Shown: positions 42,809 to 51,689, counted from the first letter of the stretch. The stretch: 64,000 nt of DNA from Clostridia bacterium (GCA_017547285.1 JAFYQB010000055.1:1-64000); one strand, 5' to 3'. Numbers and translations: made by a program. Notes: generated by a model not told the origin, from the letters alone.

Positions 42809-45166
42809 TTACTTGAGCGTGACAACTGTAACGCCCTGTTCGCCCTCGCCGTACATGCCGTCGCGGAACTTTTTGACGTTCAGATGTGATTTCAGATGGC
42901 GCTGGATACCGGTGCGCAGAACACCGGTTCCCTTGCCGTGGATAATGCTTACTTCGTTCAGACCGCCAAGCGTGGCGTCGGCCAGATAGATATCCACCGC
43001 GCCAATGGCTTCCTCCAGCGTCTGACCGCGTACGTCGATCTCCATGGGTACGGAGGCCTTGGCGGCAGAAACCTTATTGATCACGCGGCTCTTCTGCGGT
43101 TTTTCAGCTTCCACCAGCTTCAGCTGACTCAGGTGCGCCTTCATCTTGATGATACCTGCCTGAATCTGCACTTCGCCGTTACGATCGGGCGCAGAAAGCA
43201 CAGTACCCTTGGTGCCCAGATGCACGATTTCCACACTTTCACCCACGCGTACGGTTTTGGGCGGGGTGAAGTTGACGGCGCTCTTTTCGCTCAGGCCTTC
43301 GGAAAGCGCGTCAATCCCTTCCTCCATGCGCTTTTTGAGCTTCTGAACTTCGTGTTCAGGCGTCGCGGCCTGCTTTTTCATGGCTTTAAGCTCACGCAGA
43401 ATACTCTCGGATTCGCGCTTGGCATTTTCCATGATGCGGCGCGCTTCTTCTTTAGCCTTTTTCAGGCTCTTTTCGCGGCTCTGCTCAATTTCTGTACGCA
43501 GCTTTTCAGCTTCGTTGCGCAATTTGACGGTCTCACGGCGGGTTTCTTCGGCAATGGCGCGCTCACGTTCGGCGATCTGACGGTGATATTCCGCATTGGC
43601 AATGACATCCTCAAAACGGATATCTTCCTTGGAAAGCAGTTCCTTGGAAGCGTCAATGTAGCTTTCGGGCAGGCCAAGCTTGCGGGAAATTTCAAACGCA
43701 TTGGATTTGCCGGGTATGCCAATGGACAGGCGGTAGGTGGGACGCAGGGATTCCACGTCAAATTCCACGCTGGCGTTTTCAATGCCGGGGGTGCTTAATG
43801 CAAAGGCCTTGAGCTCGCTGTAGTGCGTAGTCGCCATGGTGCGGATGCCGCGCTTTAAGAGGCTGGAAAGAATGCTCTGCGCCAGCGCTGCGCCTTCGGT
43901 GGGGTCGGTGCCGGCGCCAAGCTCGTCAAAGAGCACCAGATCATCGTTGTCCACGTTCTTCACAATATTGACGATATTGGTCATATGGGAGGAGAAGGTA
44001 GACAGGGACTGCTCGATGGACTGTTCGTCGCCGATATCTGCATAGACCTTGTGGAAGAAGCTCATCTCCGTGCCGTAATCGGCGGGCACATGCAGACCGC
44101 TCATGGCCATCAGCGTAAAGAGGCCGACGGTTTTGAGCGTGACGGTCTTGCCGCCTGTGTTGGGGCCGGTGATGATCAGCGTAGTAAAGTCGTCGCCCAG
44201 CCAGAGATTGCTGGGAACCACCTTTTCGGGATCAATCAGCGGATGACGGCCACGGATGATTTTGACATAGCCTCGGGTGTTCATTTTGGGCAGCACGCCG
44301 AACATGCTGCGGCTGAGCATGCCCTTGGCAAAGGCAAAATCCAGATGCGTGAGCAGGGAAATGTTCAGATCAAGGTTTTCGGCATTCGGACCGATGCGGT
44401 CGGAAAGGGCCTGCAGAATGCGGGCGATTTCCAGCTGTTCCTTGGCGCGCAGCTGCTTGAGATCGTTGCCCAGCTCCACCACGAACATGGGCTCGATGAA
44501 CAGCGTAGCGCCGGAGGCGCTCTGGTCGTGTACAAGACCCGGCACGTTGGCGCGGCACTCAGCCTTGACGGGGATGCAGTAGCGGTCGCCGCGCATGGTG
44601 ATGATGGAATCCTGCAGGTTCTTGGCAAAAGAACTGGAACGGATCATCTGGTTCAGCTTTTCGCGCATGCGTTCGTTGGCGGAACGAATCTGGCGGCGAA
44701 TCTGGAACAGATCAGCGGAAGCACGGTCGGCAATTTCCTCTTCGCTGATGATGGCAGTGGTGATATCGTTTTCCAGACCATCCAGCGTGGTAATGCGGCT
44801 GGCATAGCCGGTCAGAATGGGTGTATCGTCTTTTTCGCGCACCAGCGCAGAACGCGCCATTTTGGAGGCACGCAGGCAGGCGGCCACATCCAGCAGTGCA
44901 CGGGGGCTGAGACACGCACCCTTGGCTGCCAGCTTGATGTGCTCGCGCACGTCCGGGAAAGAAGCCAGAGGATGCCCGCCCAGATAGCTGATGAGCGTAA
45001 CAGCTTCTTCGGTTTCGTCCAGCGAATGGACGGTGTCGGAAAAATCAACGCACGGAACCAGAGCAAGGCATTTTTCCTTGCCCATATCGGTGAGTGCATA
45101 GCTGGCCAGACGTTCGCGGATTTTGGTAAATTCCAGTACGCGCAATGCACGATCCTGTTCAGACAT
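42809..45166 (-). CDS. mutS2: MutS2 (RqcU), ribosome-collision ATPase with Smr domain
   Basis: The protein has 785 residues from the ATG at 45166; the ATG at 45175 adds three residues but abuts the AAAGGG site. The N-terminal core and clamp lead to the MutS-type ATPase with the P-loop GPNTGGKT near 331-338 and Walker B DDLVLFDELGAGTDPTEGAA. A long coiled coil follows (about 525-635). KOW-like and C-terminal Smr domains end the chain; the Smr active-site loop is HGKGTGVLR. MutS2 of B. subtilis splits collided ribosomes rather than repairing mismatches. The Smr motif is intact, so nuclease function is possible. It lies between the U32 gene and the two-component genes on the same strand. Confidence 0.93.
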   Translation of the reverse strand: MSEQDRALRVLEFTKIRERLASYALTDMGKEKCLALVPCVDFSDTVHSLDETEEAVTLISYLGGHPLASFPDVREHIKLAAKGACLSPRALLDVAACLRASKMARSALVREKDDTPILTGYASRITTLDGLENDITTAIISEEEIADRASADLFQIRRQIRSANERMREKLNQMIRSSSFAKNLQDSIITMRGDRYCIPVKAECRANVPGLVHDQSASGATLFIEPMFVVELGNDLKQLRAKEQLEIARILQALSDRIGPNAENLDLNISLLTHLDFAFAKGMLSRSMFGVLPKMNTRGYVKIIRGRHPLIDPEKVVPSNLWLGDDFTTLIITGPNTGGKTVTLKTVGLFTLMAMSGLHVPADYGTEMSFFHKVYADIGDEQSIEQSLSTFSSHMTNIVNIVKNVDNDDLVLFDELGAGTDPTEGAALAQSILSSLLKRGIRTMATTHYSELKAFALSTPGIENASVEFDVESLRPTYRLSIGIPGKSNAFEISRKLGLPESYIDASKELLSKEDIRFEDVIANAEYHRQIAERERAIAEETRRETVKLRNEAEKLRTEIEQSREKSLKKAKEEARRIMENAKRESESILRELKAMKKQAATPEHEVQKLKKRMEEGIDALSEGLSEKSAVNFTPPKTVRVGESVEIVHLGTKGTVLSAPDRNGEVQIQAGIIKMKAHLSQLKLVEAEKPQKSRVINKVSAAKASVPMEIDVRGQTLEEAIGAVDIYLADATLGGLNEVSIIHGKGTGVLRTGIQRHLKSHLNVKKFRDGMYGEGEQGVTVVTLK

Positions 45167-45198
45167 ATGTTTCATCCCTTTCTATGGGAAATGCAGGT

Positions 45199-47568
45199 TT
45201 ATTCTACGCCGCGCAGCCAGTGACCGGCGGTGGTTTGGGCGGAGGCGGGGGAGATGCCTTCGCCGCGCAGCAGCGCTGCAAAAGCGCTGGTCAAAGCGAT
45301 TTGTTCTTCGGACGATTCTACTGTGAAATGAAGCAGTGCGCCGGCGTTTAGTGCGCGCCGGTCGGCATCGTGAGCGCGCAGATCGGTGGGCAATGCGCCC
45401 AGCACCTGAATTTCACAGCCTTCTGCAAAGCGGGTGCGAGCCAGCGGGAACTGGTAGCCCTTGCGATCCGTCATCACAGCGTTTTCTCGTCCGCAGACAG
45501 CGGCTGCGGTTTTACACAGGCGGCAGTTAGCGCGGTTGGCGCTCAGCCCGAGGCGTACGCGCTCGGGACAGTGGTTGAGCAGCATCAGCATTTCGCGGCC
45601 GTACATCTTCATTAGTCGAGGCATAGCAGGCACGCCCTTCTGATCCTGATAGCTCCATTCCGGCCACAGCATGCAGGCGGTCACGCCGGTATTGCGGACG
45701 ACCTGAACAGCTTCGGCATTGGTGACAGGCACGCCTTCACCCGCGATCATGGGAAGATCCGGCAGAAGCGCAAGCTGTGCCACGCTTTCCGCCCAAATAC
45801 CAGCCAGACGGTCTTTGTTTTCTTTGATGACGGGAAGAGTGTTTTCCAATGCGGACTGCGTCATTTGCGGGGGCAGACGAAGCCAGCAGCGCGCCGTCAG
45901 ACGATTGCTCAGATCAGCAGCAAGCGCATCGGGCGTAAACGCTTTGGGAGCATAAACCAGCAGGGAAGCGCCGGCATCCGCCAGCTTTTCAGCCATAGCA
46001 GGATCGCTGAAAATGACAGCAAGGGATCCCTGACTGACAGGGGTGCCAGCTCTTCTGTCCATCTGGAAATGATCTGGCTGACGGTTGGCGGGCGCGGCAA
46101 AATCAGCAATTCTTGCTTCAATCAGCTTGTCCACCGCCTCACGGCGCAGGGCGTTGAGCGCACTGACGGGCAAAAATACGCCTTCCTCAACTGTCGCCTG
46201 CACATTCTCACAAACAAAAGGCGTGCCGCCCAGCTTTTCCAGCTGCTTACGTGCGTCATCTGCCGTAGAGGCCCGTTTTTGAGCGGACTGCACATCGTCG
46301 CCCTGCACGGTAACGCTGGTTTGACCATCGCTCATGGAAAGCTGCATCGGCTGGCCAACAGCAAAGCGGGCGAACATGGAAACAGGGATCGGCTTTGATT
46401 CGTGAGCGCGGGCTTCTTCTACCTGCACAGCATCCGTCAGACGGGCGACAGGAGTGCCGGGCGTTACGCGCAGGCCGGGGCGAAGGCGCAGCGTGGCCGT
46501 CTGTCCGGCTGGAACGTCGGGACCGGAATAACGCATATCCTCGTCCTTCTGGCCGCGAAGCTGCAAACTGTCGCCATTATGCAAATCACGATCAGTGCGC
46601 ATGGAGGCAAAATCACGGCGTACAGAAAGAATTTCGCCCAGGGGCAGGCCTTCGTGACTCACACGGTCGGGGGTGATCATCTCCGCATCTTCCGCGCTGA
46701 AGGCGTGACCGCGCGTAAAGCCGCCGCGGTTGAAGATCTGCATGAGCTTTTCTTTTTCCTTGAAATCACCGGGACGGAACTCGCCTTTGACAATCTGGTC
46801 CAGTGCGCGGCGGTAGACGGATGTGACCACCGCCACGTATTCGGGACTCTTCAAACGGCCTTCAATCTTGAGAGAAGCTACGCCTGCCTCGCAGAAGGCG
46901 GGAAGATCATCCAGCGTGCAAAGATCGCGCAGGGAGATCAAAGGACCATTTTCGCCGCCCAGACGGAATTCCTGACGACAGGGCTGCGCACAGCGTCCGC
47001 GGTTGCCGCTGCGCCCGCCGGCCATGCTGCTCATCAGGCAGCGGCCGCTGACGGCGGTACACAACGCGCCATGCGCGAAAACCTCGGTTTCAATACCGGT
47101 TTCGCATACCCGGCGAATATCCTCCATGCTGCATTCGCGGGCAAGTACCACACGGTCAAAGCCCAGCTTCTGCGCCATACGCGCCCCTTCGGCATTGCAA
47201 AGCGCCATCTGGGTGCTGGCGTGCAGGTGCAGGCTGGGAAAATCACGCCGCACCATGGCAGCCACACCCTGATCCTGCACGATGACGGCATCCGCACCGG
47301 CAGCCTGAATGGCCGTCAAAGCCTGATAAACGCCTTCCAGCTCGGATGGCTTGACCAGCGTATTGACGGTTACGTGCACACGCGCATGGTGCAGATGGGC
47401 ATAGCGAACAGCGCGTTCAAGCGCTTCGTCATCAAAATTGACAGCGCTGGCACGCGCTCCAAAGGCTTTGTATCCAAGATAAACAGCATTCGCGCCGCAG
47501 TCGATGGCTGCATGCAGGGCGGCTTCATCGCCCGCGGGACAGAGCAGTTCCGGCAGTTGAAGAGGCAT
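45199..47568 (-). CDS. Peptidase U32-family protein (putative RlhA-like rRNA hydroxylase)
   Basis: The protein has 789 residues: an N-terminal U32 domain with ELLCPAGDEAALHAAIDCGANAVYLG, then MSSMAGGRSGNRGRCAQPCR (the Cys cluster), SLRDLCTLDDLPAF, KIEGRLKSPEYVA. The C-terminal half is the DUF3656-like part that is common in such proteins. U32 members were first listed as collagenases, but E. coli RlhA hydroxylates C2501 of 23S rRNA and TrhP modifies tRNA. An rRNA or tRNA role fits its position before mutS2. The exact activity is unproven. It starts the minus-strand run of six genes. The binding site before the ATG at 47568 is weak. Confidence 0.85.
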   Translation of the reverse strand: MPLQLPELLCPAGDEAALHAAIDCGANAVYLGYKAFGARASAVNFDDEALERAVRYAHLHHARVHVTVNTLVKPSELEGVYQALTAIQAAGADAVIVQDQGVAAMVRRDFPSLHLHASTQMALCNAEGARMAQKLGFDRVVLARECSMEDIRRVCETGIETEVFAHGALCTAVSGRCLMSSMAGGRSGNRGRCAQPCRQEFRLGGENGPLISLRDLCTLDDLPAFCEAGVASLKIEGRLKSPEYVAVVTSVYRRALDQIVKGEFRPGDFKEKEKLMQIFNRGGFTRGHAFSAEDAEMITPDRVSHEGLPLGEILSVRRDFASMRTDRDLHNGDSLQLRGQKDEDMRYSGPDVPAGQTATLRLRPGLRVTPGTPVARLTDAVQVEEARAHESKPIPVSMFARFAVGQPMQLSMSDGQTSVTVQGDDVQSAQKRASTADDARKQLEKLGGTPFVCENVQATVEEGVFLPVSALNALRREAVDKLIEARIADFAAPANRQPDHFQMDRRAGTPVSQGSLAVIFSDPAMAEKLADAGASLLVYAPKAFTPDALAADLSNRLTARCWLRLPPQMTQSALENTLPVIKENKDRLAGIWAESVAQLALLPDLPMIAGEGVPVTNAEAVQVVRNTGVTACMLWPEWSYQDQKGVPAMPRLMKMYGREMLMLLNHCPERVRLGLSANRANCRLCKTAAAVCGRENAVMTDRKGYQFPLARTRFAEGCEIQVLGALPTDLRAHDADRRALNAGALLHFTVESSEEQIALTSAFAALLRGEGISPASAQTTAGHWLRGVE

Positions 47569-47596
47569 TGAAAAGGCTCACTTTCGGATTGTGATG

Positions 47597-47634
47597 TAAA
47601 AAAGGCGCGAAGGGAAAACACCCAACGCGCCGTT
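47597..47634 (-). terminator. Terminator between the cyclophilin and U32 genes (minus strand)
   Basis: On the minus strand GGCGCG with GGG and CCC pairs back to CGCGCC, followed by seven T. It ends cyclophilin transcripts, so the U32 run should use its own promoter. Confidence 0.8.
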
Positions 47635-47642
47635 TTGGCTGA

Positions 47643-48158
47643 TTACAGCTTGGTGAAGGGATATTCGACGCCGTTGGTCTCCACGCGGATGGAGGCGATG
47701 ACCTGCGGCTCCAGCGGACGGTCCATGCGGTCGGTCTTCTTGGACACGATGCCGTCAGCCACTTCCATGCCGGTAAGCACCTTGCCGAAAGCGGCATAGG
47801 AGCCGTCCAGATGGGGGCTGTCGCTGGTCATGATAAAGAACTGGGAACCGGCAGAGTCCTTCATCATGCTGCGGGCCATGCTCAGCACGCCGTAGGTGTG
47901 CTTGAGATTGTTGGCAACGCCGTTCTGGATGAACTCACCCTTGATGCGGTAGCCGGGGCCGCCCATGCCGGTGCCGTTGGGGCAGCCGCCCTGAATCATG
48001 AAACCGGGAATGCAGCGGTGGAAGATGAGGCCGTCATAGAAGCCGCCGTTGGCCAGAGAAATGAAGTTGCCAACGCTCTGGGGAGCAATTTCGGGATACA
48101 GTTCGCCCTGCATCACGCCGCCGTTTTCCATGGTGATGGTAAAGATGGGATTCGCCAT
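47643..48158 (-). CDS. Peptidyl-prolyl cis-trans isomerase, cyclophilin type
   Basis: The protein has 171 residues and is a single cyclophilin domain. Visible segments are FISLANGGFYDGLIFHRCIPGFMIQGG (substrate-binding Arg and Phe), HTYGVLSMARS, SAGSQFFIMT and HLDGSYAAFGKV. There is no signal peptide, so it is cytoplasmic and assists folding of proline-containing proteins. It has its own promoter 77 bases upstream (48235-48263) and a terminator downstream, so it is an independent gene. The leader contains the inverted repeat ACTGAT-CAA-ATCAGT (48181-48195). Confidence 0.95.
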   Translation of the reverse strand: MANPIFTITMENGGVMQGELYPEIAPQSVGNFISLANGGFYDGLIFHRCIPGFMIQGGCPNGTGMGGPGYRIKGEFIQNGVANNLKHTYGVLSMARSMMKDSAGSQFFIMTSDSPHLDGSYAAFGKVLTGMEVADGIVSKKTDRMDRPLEPQVIASIRVETNGVEYPFTKL

Positions 48159-48234
48159 TGTGTAATAACCTTCTTTCTGAACTGATCAAATCAGTAACTA
48201 TTTCAATCAACGAGACCACAAAATCTCATATTGC

Positions 48235-48263
48235 ATTATACCCTTTTCAGGAAGGGATTGCAA
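48235..48263 (-). promoter_or_regulatory. Sigma-A promoter of the cyclophilin gene
   Basis: On the minus strand TTGCAA (48258-48263), 17 bases, perfect TATAAT (48235-48240). Confidence 0.75.
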
Positions 48264-48302
48264 TGGAGGATACGGTAAGTTTGCAGTGTGTTCCCTGTTT
48301 GT

Positions 48303-48626
48303 TCATTTTTGGGAATCCTCTGTTTCAGCCAGCCAGATCTTTTGCGCGAAGCCGCCGCGGTTTTCAGCTTTGACTTTGCGGATGGCTTCCACCTCATCCC
48401 ATGTGCTTCCGCGTGCTGTGATGACCGCGCGGATCACTTCCAGCAGGTCGGCCAGTTCCTCCATGGATTTGTCCTGCTGATATTCTGCCAGTTCTTCGTT
48501 CAGCTTTTGATCCAGCGCATCCAGATAGGCGGGATCATTCAGCGCACGGCATATACAATTCTGACCGTTTGCTTTGATGATTTCCGGTATGCGGTCGCGT
48601 ACCAGCTTGTTGTGAACGGTTTTCAT
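48303..48626 (-). CDS. MazG-like NTP pyrophosphohydrolase-fold protein
   Basis: The protein has 107 residues, all alpha-helical. The pattern KLVRDRIPEIIKANG followed by KLNEELAEY and ELADLLEVI is that of the MazG/PRA-PH group, where the EExxE and ExxD acidic residues hold the metal in an NTP pyrophosphohydrolase. Such house-cleaning proteins remove unusual nucleotides. It starts 3 bases after the ispE stop (GGGAGA before the ATG), so the two form one unit. Confidence 0.82.
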   Translation of the reverse strand: MKTVHNKLVRDRIPEIIKANGQNCICRALNDPAYLDALDQKLNEELAEYQQDKSMEELADLLEVIRAVITARGSTWDEVEAIRKVKAENRGGFAQKIWLAETEDSQK

Positions 48627-48629
48627 GCG

Positions 48630-49544
48630 TTATTCTCCCAGGGTATGCGTTACCCACACCTCGCCCCAGCCGTTCTGCTGTGCGATGGGGCGCATTTTTT
48701 GACAGGCGGTTTCAGCAGCTTCTTTACTCGCAAATACACCGTAAACAACGGAGCCGCTGCCGGTCATCATGCCGCGAACTGCGCCAAGCGCTTCCAGCGC
48801 TTTTGCGGCTTCTCCGATGGCGGGACGCGCCTGCACGCTTACGCCTTCCAGCACATTATTCATGGCCTTTCCGAGTGCAGCCAGATCATAGGTAACCAGT
48901 GCATTCTGTGCCATGTCCGTCTGAGGGCGTGCAAGTGTGTCGGGATCCAGCGCGTCAAATGCGCCGAACACTTCTTTGGTGCTCAAACCGCCGCAGGGCT
49001 GCAGCATGACCAGATGAATGCCGGGAGCGGGGGAAAGCGGCGTGATTTCTTCGCCGATGCCGCCTACGCGCGCCAGACCGCCGGTCAGCATAAAGGGAAT
49101 ATCCGCTCCAAGCGAAAGCCCCAGCTTGAGCAGCTCTTCCTCGGTGAGAGTCAGGTTCCACAGCTGTACCAGTCCGCGCAGCGCAGCGGCGGCGTCGGCG
49201 CTGCCTCCGCCCATGCCCGCGCCGGAAGGAATGGTTTTCAATAGCCGCATCCGCGCGCCTTTCTGCACGTTGCAGTAATCGCGCAGCTTTTTGGCGGCAC
49301 GGTAGACCAGATTGCTTTCATCATAGGTTACGGCGGCGGAGGACAGTTCATCTCCGCCGGCGGAAACGGAAGATTGCATTTCTGCTGCATCTTCCAGAGT
49401 CAGTGTATCCGCTTCTTCCAGCCAGAGCGTATCGTGCATGTCCACGCTCTGCATCAGCATGTCCATCAGGTGATAACCGTCTTTGCGGGTACCCAGAATA
49501 TCCAGCGTCCAGTTGATTTTGGCATGCGCCTTCAGACAAAGCAT
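48630..49544 (-). CDS. ispE: IspE, 4-diphosphocytidyl-2-C-methyl-D-erythritol kinase
   Basis: The enzyme phosphorylates CDP-methylerythritol in the non-mevalonate isoprenoid pathway. From the ATG at 49544 it has 304 residues. The GHMP-kinase motifs are AHAKINWTLDI near the N-terminus, PSGAGMGGGSADAAAAL (about 90-106) for ATP and TGSGSVVYG near the end. Further upstream starts in the same frame, such as 49589, lack a binding site. Its product feeds undecaprenyl phosphate used by MraY and the PBPs. The promoter reads TTAACT-N17-TATACT on the minus strand and sits inside an inverted repeat. Confidence 0.94.
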   Translation of the reverse strand: MLCLKAHAKINWTLDILGTRKDGYHLMDMLMQSVDMHDTLWLEEADTLTLEDAAEMQSSVSAGGDELSSAAVTYDESNLVYRAAKKLRDYCNVQKGARMRLLKTIPSGAGMGGGSADAAAALRGLVQLWNLTLTEEELLKLGLSLGADIPFMLTGGLARVGGIGEEITPLSPAPGIHLVMLQPCGGLSTKEVFGAFDALDPDTLARPQTDMAQNALVTYDLAALGKAMNNVLEGVSVQARPAIGEAAKALEALGAVRGMMTGSGSVVYGVFASKEAAETACQKMRPIAQQNGWGEVWVTHTLGE

Positions 49545-49563
49545 TGCATCAAGCCCTTTTGAT

Positions 49564-49589
49564 ATGGTATAGTAACCATAGTATACCAT
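49564..49589. repeat. Inverted repeat in the divergent ispE/DUF1934 promoter
   Basis: ATGGTATA (49564-49571) and TATACCAT (49582-49589) are perfect complements separated by 10 bases. The right arm overlaps the minus-strand -10 box (49580-49585), so a protein bound here would affect ispE transcription. Confidence 0.55.
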
Positions 49590-49608
49590 TTTTTGATGAA
49601 AGAGTTAA
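49580..49608 (-). promoter_or_regulatory. ispE: Promoter of ispE
   Basis: On the minus strand TTAACT (49603-49608), 17 bases, TATACT (49580-49585). Confidence 0.6.
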
Positions 49609-49623
49609 GGGGGTAACTGCCGA

Positions 49624-50076
49624 ATGACGGCGATTCCTGTATTGATTTCTCTTAAATCCACTGCGCACCGCGAGGAAGCCGCTGAAGATGAGCGCATGAG
49701 CATGCTCACTTCCGGAACCCTGGAGGTGGACGATACCAAAGCTGTCATCCGCTACGAAGAAAGCATTGATGAAAGTCTGCCGCCGCAGCCGGTGGAGATT
49801 CTGGTGGAAGAGGAAACCGTTACCATGAACCGCGGCGGCTCGTATTCCACGCAGATGGTGTTCCGTCTGGGCTGCCGCTACGAGGGACAGTATCACACAC
49901 CTTTTGGCGATATGGATCTGGCCTTGTACTGCACCCGTCTGGGGTATGATCTGGGCGATGACGGCGGTGCGCTGGAATTGAGCTATCAGCTGGATATCAA
50001 CGGCAAGTTTGCAGCGATGCACGATATGGAACTGAACCTGTTCAAGCAGGGCGAAGGCAATGCTTCTGAAAAGTGA
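49624..50076 (+). CDS. DUF1934 (YwiB-like) protein
   Basis: The protein has 150 residues and reads as a calycin-like beta barrel: alternating strands such as PVLISLKST, GTLEVDDTKAVIRYEES, ETVTMNRGG, STQMVFRLGCRYEG, and LELSYQLDINGKFAAMHDMELNL. It matches DUF1934/YwiB, a family of unknown function found in Firmicutes. An AAGGGGGT site precedes the ATG at 49624. It overlaps the next gene by 17 bases, so they are translated together. It diverges from ispE. Confidence 0.85.
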   Translation: MTAIPVLISLKSTAHREEAAEDERMSMLTSGTLEVDDTKAVIRYEESIDESLPPQPVEILVEEETVTMNRGGSYSTQMVFRLGCRYEGQYHTPFGDMDLALYCTRLGYDLGDDGGALELSYQLDINGKFAAMHDMELNLFKQGEGNASEK

Positions 50077-50596
50077 GCAGCAGAGGCTGTATGCGCTGAT
50101 GCCTCAAGAAAGCCGCTGCTTTGTGCGTGTGTGCGATCATGAGACTGCCTTGTGGGTCAGTGATCTGCCGCGCAGAATGGCTGATTGCTCATCAACCGGA
50201 AAATTGCTGAAAGAAGAGGGATTCCTGGCTCGGCTGGATGATCAAAGCCGCCTTTGGTATATCGACTGGACAGCTGAACGCTGGCAGGCTGTATTGTCAG
50301 GGATGCCGAAGGAACTGCCTGCGCTGCCGGTGGTGGAAGCGTACCATGAGGCCTACGCGCTGTGCCGTTTGTATCTGCTCCATCCCTCCGAATGGAATGA
50401 AGAGCACCTGCCAACGCTGCGCAAAACGCTTAAACTGTCCGAAAGCCGACCTGACATGATACTGCGCGGCGTTCGCGCACTGCGCGAAGAATCGGCGGTA
50501 CGGCTGCGCGAAGGCAAATCCATTGCACATGCGGCGGGAATGATTCTTGCTGCCTGGCTGAATGAACTTGAAAACGGAAAGGAGACGAAACCATGA
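50060..50596 (+). CDS. Unrecognised 178-residue protein
   Basis: The ATG at 50060 lies within the end of the DUF1934 gene, and the stop overlaps the start of the next gene, so the three are tightly coupled. The middle segment (GKLLKEEGFLARLDDQSRLWYIDW, about 46-70) looks like a winged helix, with a charged helical C-terminal half that includes LRKTLKLSESRPDMILRG. There is no signal peptide or membrane segment. I recognise no family. It may be a DNA- or RNA-binding or partner protein of the adjacent MBL-fold hydrolase, but this is only a guess from context. Confidence 0.7.
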   Translation: MLLKSEQQRLYALMPQESRCFVRVCDHETALWVSDLPRRMADCSSTGKLLKEEGFLARLDDQSRLWYIDWTAERWQAVLSGMPKELPALPVVEAYHEAYALCRLYLLHPSEWNEEHLPTLRKTLKLSESRPDMILRGVRALREESAVRLREGKSIAHAAGMILAAWLNELENGKETKP

Positions 50597-51240
50597 TCCT
50601 CAAATATCTTGGACACGCTTTCTTTACCATTTCTCTGGAAAACGGCAAGGTGATCGCCTGCGATCCCTACGGTGATTTTTATGATTACCCCAAACGCAAT
50701 GTAGCGGCGAATTACTGTCTGGTAAGCCATCACCACCATGACCATGACGGTGTGGAACAGTGCCTGCAGCCCGGCGCACAGGTGATTGATACGGCTGGCG
50801 TCCACAAGCTGGGGGACGGTGTAACCGTACGTTCTGTTGCGACCTGGCATGATGATAAACAGGGCGCGCTGCGCGGCAGCAACCTGATTCATATTGTGGA
50901 AGCCGAGGGACTGCGCATCGCTCATGCGGGCGATTTGGGCCATATGCCGGATGCTTTCCAGATCAGACAGCTTGGCCGCATCGATGTGCTGCTGGTCCCT
51001 GTTGGCGGCTACTATACCATTGACGCAAAGACTGCGCTGGAACTGTGCCGGCTGCTGCAGCCTGTATGTGCTGTTCCTATGCATTATCGTACCCAGTACG
51101 ATCCGGATATGCCTGTGGGCACGCTGCGTGATTTCCTTGATCTTGCCAAAGCTGAGGATGCGCAGATGCCGCTGATGCGCATTGCCAAGGCGGATATCCT
51201 CGAACGGCCGTCCGTTGTAACACTGGCGATTCAGGCATAA
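50593..51240 (+). CDS. Metallo-beta-lactamase-fold hydrolase (UPF0173-like)
   Basis: The protein has 215 residues. The metal motif HHHHDHDGV (about 46-54) and later HAGDLGH and MHYRTQ histidines hold the metal pair. The chain starts LKYLGHAFFTIS, the pattern of the COG2220 group of Zn-dependent hydrolases related to UlaG. The substrate is unknown. The ATG at 50593 overlaps the preceding stop by 4 bases, and a terminator follows at 51251-51277. Confidence 0.88.
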   Translation: MILKYLGHAFFTISLENGKVIACDPYGDFYDYPKRNVAANYCLVSHHHHDHDGVEQCLQPGAQVIDTAGVHKLGDGVTVRSVATWHDDKQGALRGSNLIHIVEAEGLRIAHAGDLGHMPDAFQIRQLGRIDVLLVPVGGYYTIDAKTALELCRLLQPVCAVPMHYRTQYDPDMPVGTLRDFLDLAKAEDAQMPLMRIAKADILERPSVVTLAIQA

Positions 51241-51250
51241 ATTCATGGAG

Positions 51251-51277
51251 CGGAGGCTGGCGCTTCCGTTTTTTTTG
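51251..51277 (+). terminator. Terminator after the MBL-fold hydrolase gene
   Basis: CGGAGG pairs with CTTCCG (one G-T pair) around CTGGCG, followed by eight T. Confidence 0.7.
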
Positions 51278-51291
51278 ACGGGGTGAAACAA

Positions 51292-51669
51292 GTGTTTGAT
51301 ACAGAGCGGTTTTTCTGTGCGGTGATCGAACAGAATGCAGATGCGCTGCGGACATTTTTCCATCAGGATGCATGGGTAGAGTGGCTGTGTACCTGCGAGC
51401 ATTTTACCGTGGAGGAATACATCCGCGCAAATTGCGAGTATCCTGGCGCGTGGCGCGGCGCTGTTGAAAAGTGCGTCTGGACGCAGGAGGGGTGCGTGCT
51501 TGCTGCAAAGGTGTGGCCAAAGGATGAAAGCAACTCCTTCCATGTGGTTTCCTTTGTTCGGATCGCGGATGGGAAAATAGCCTCCATGGAGGAATACTGG
51601 TCGGACGATGGCCCTGCGCCCGAATGGCGGCGGCAGATGAACATTGGTTGCCCGATCAAAAATGAGTAG
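51292..51669 (+). CDS. NTF2-like (SnoaL-type) protein
   Basis: The protein has 125 residues from the GTG at 51292, which has GGGGTG 6 bases upstream; a GTG at 51283 is also in frame. The pattern of helix then strands (FFCAVIEQNADALRTFFHQDAWVEW, FTVEEYIRANCEYPGAW, FHVVSFVRIADGKIASMEEYWSDDG) is that of NTF2/SnoaL small folds. The conserved SMEEYWSDD ending is typical. The family binds or isomerises small molecules, and its role here is unknown. The methyltransferase-like gene follows after 20 bases. Confidence 0.75.
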   Translation: MFDTERFFCAVIEQNADALRTFFHQDAWVEWLCTCEHFTVEEYIRANCEYPGAWRGAVEKCVWTQEGCVLAAKVWPKDESNSFHVVSFVRIADGKIASMEEYWSDDGPAPEWRRQMNIGCPIKNE

Positions 51670-51689
51670 TGGAAAGAGGAACACCAGCC

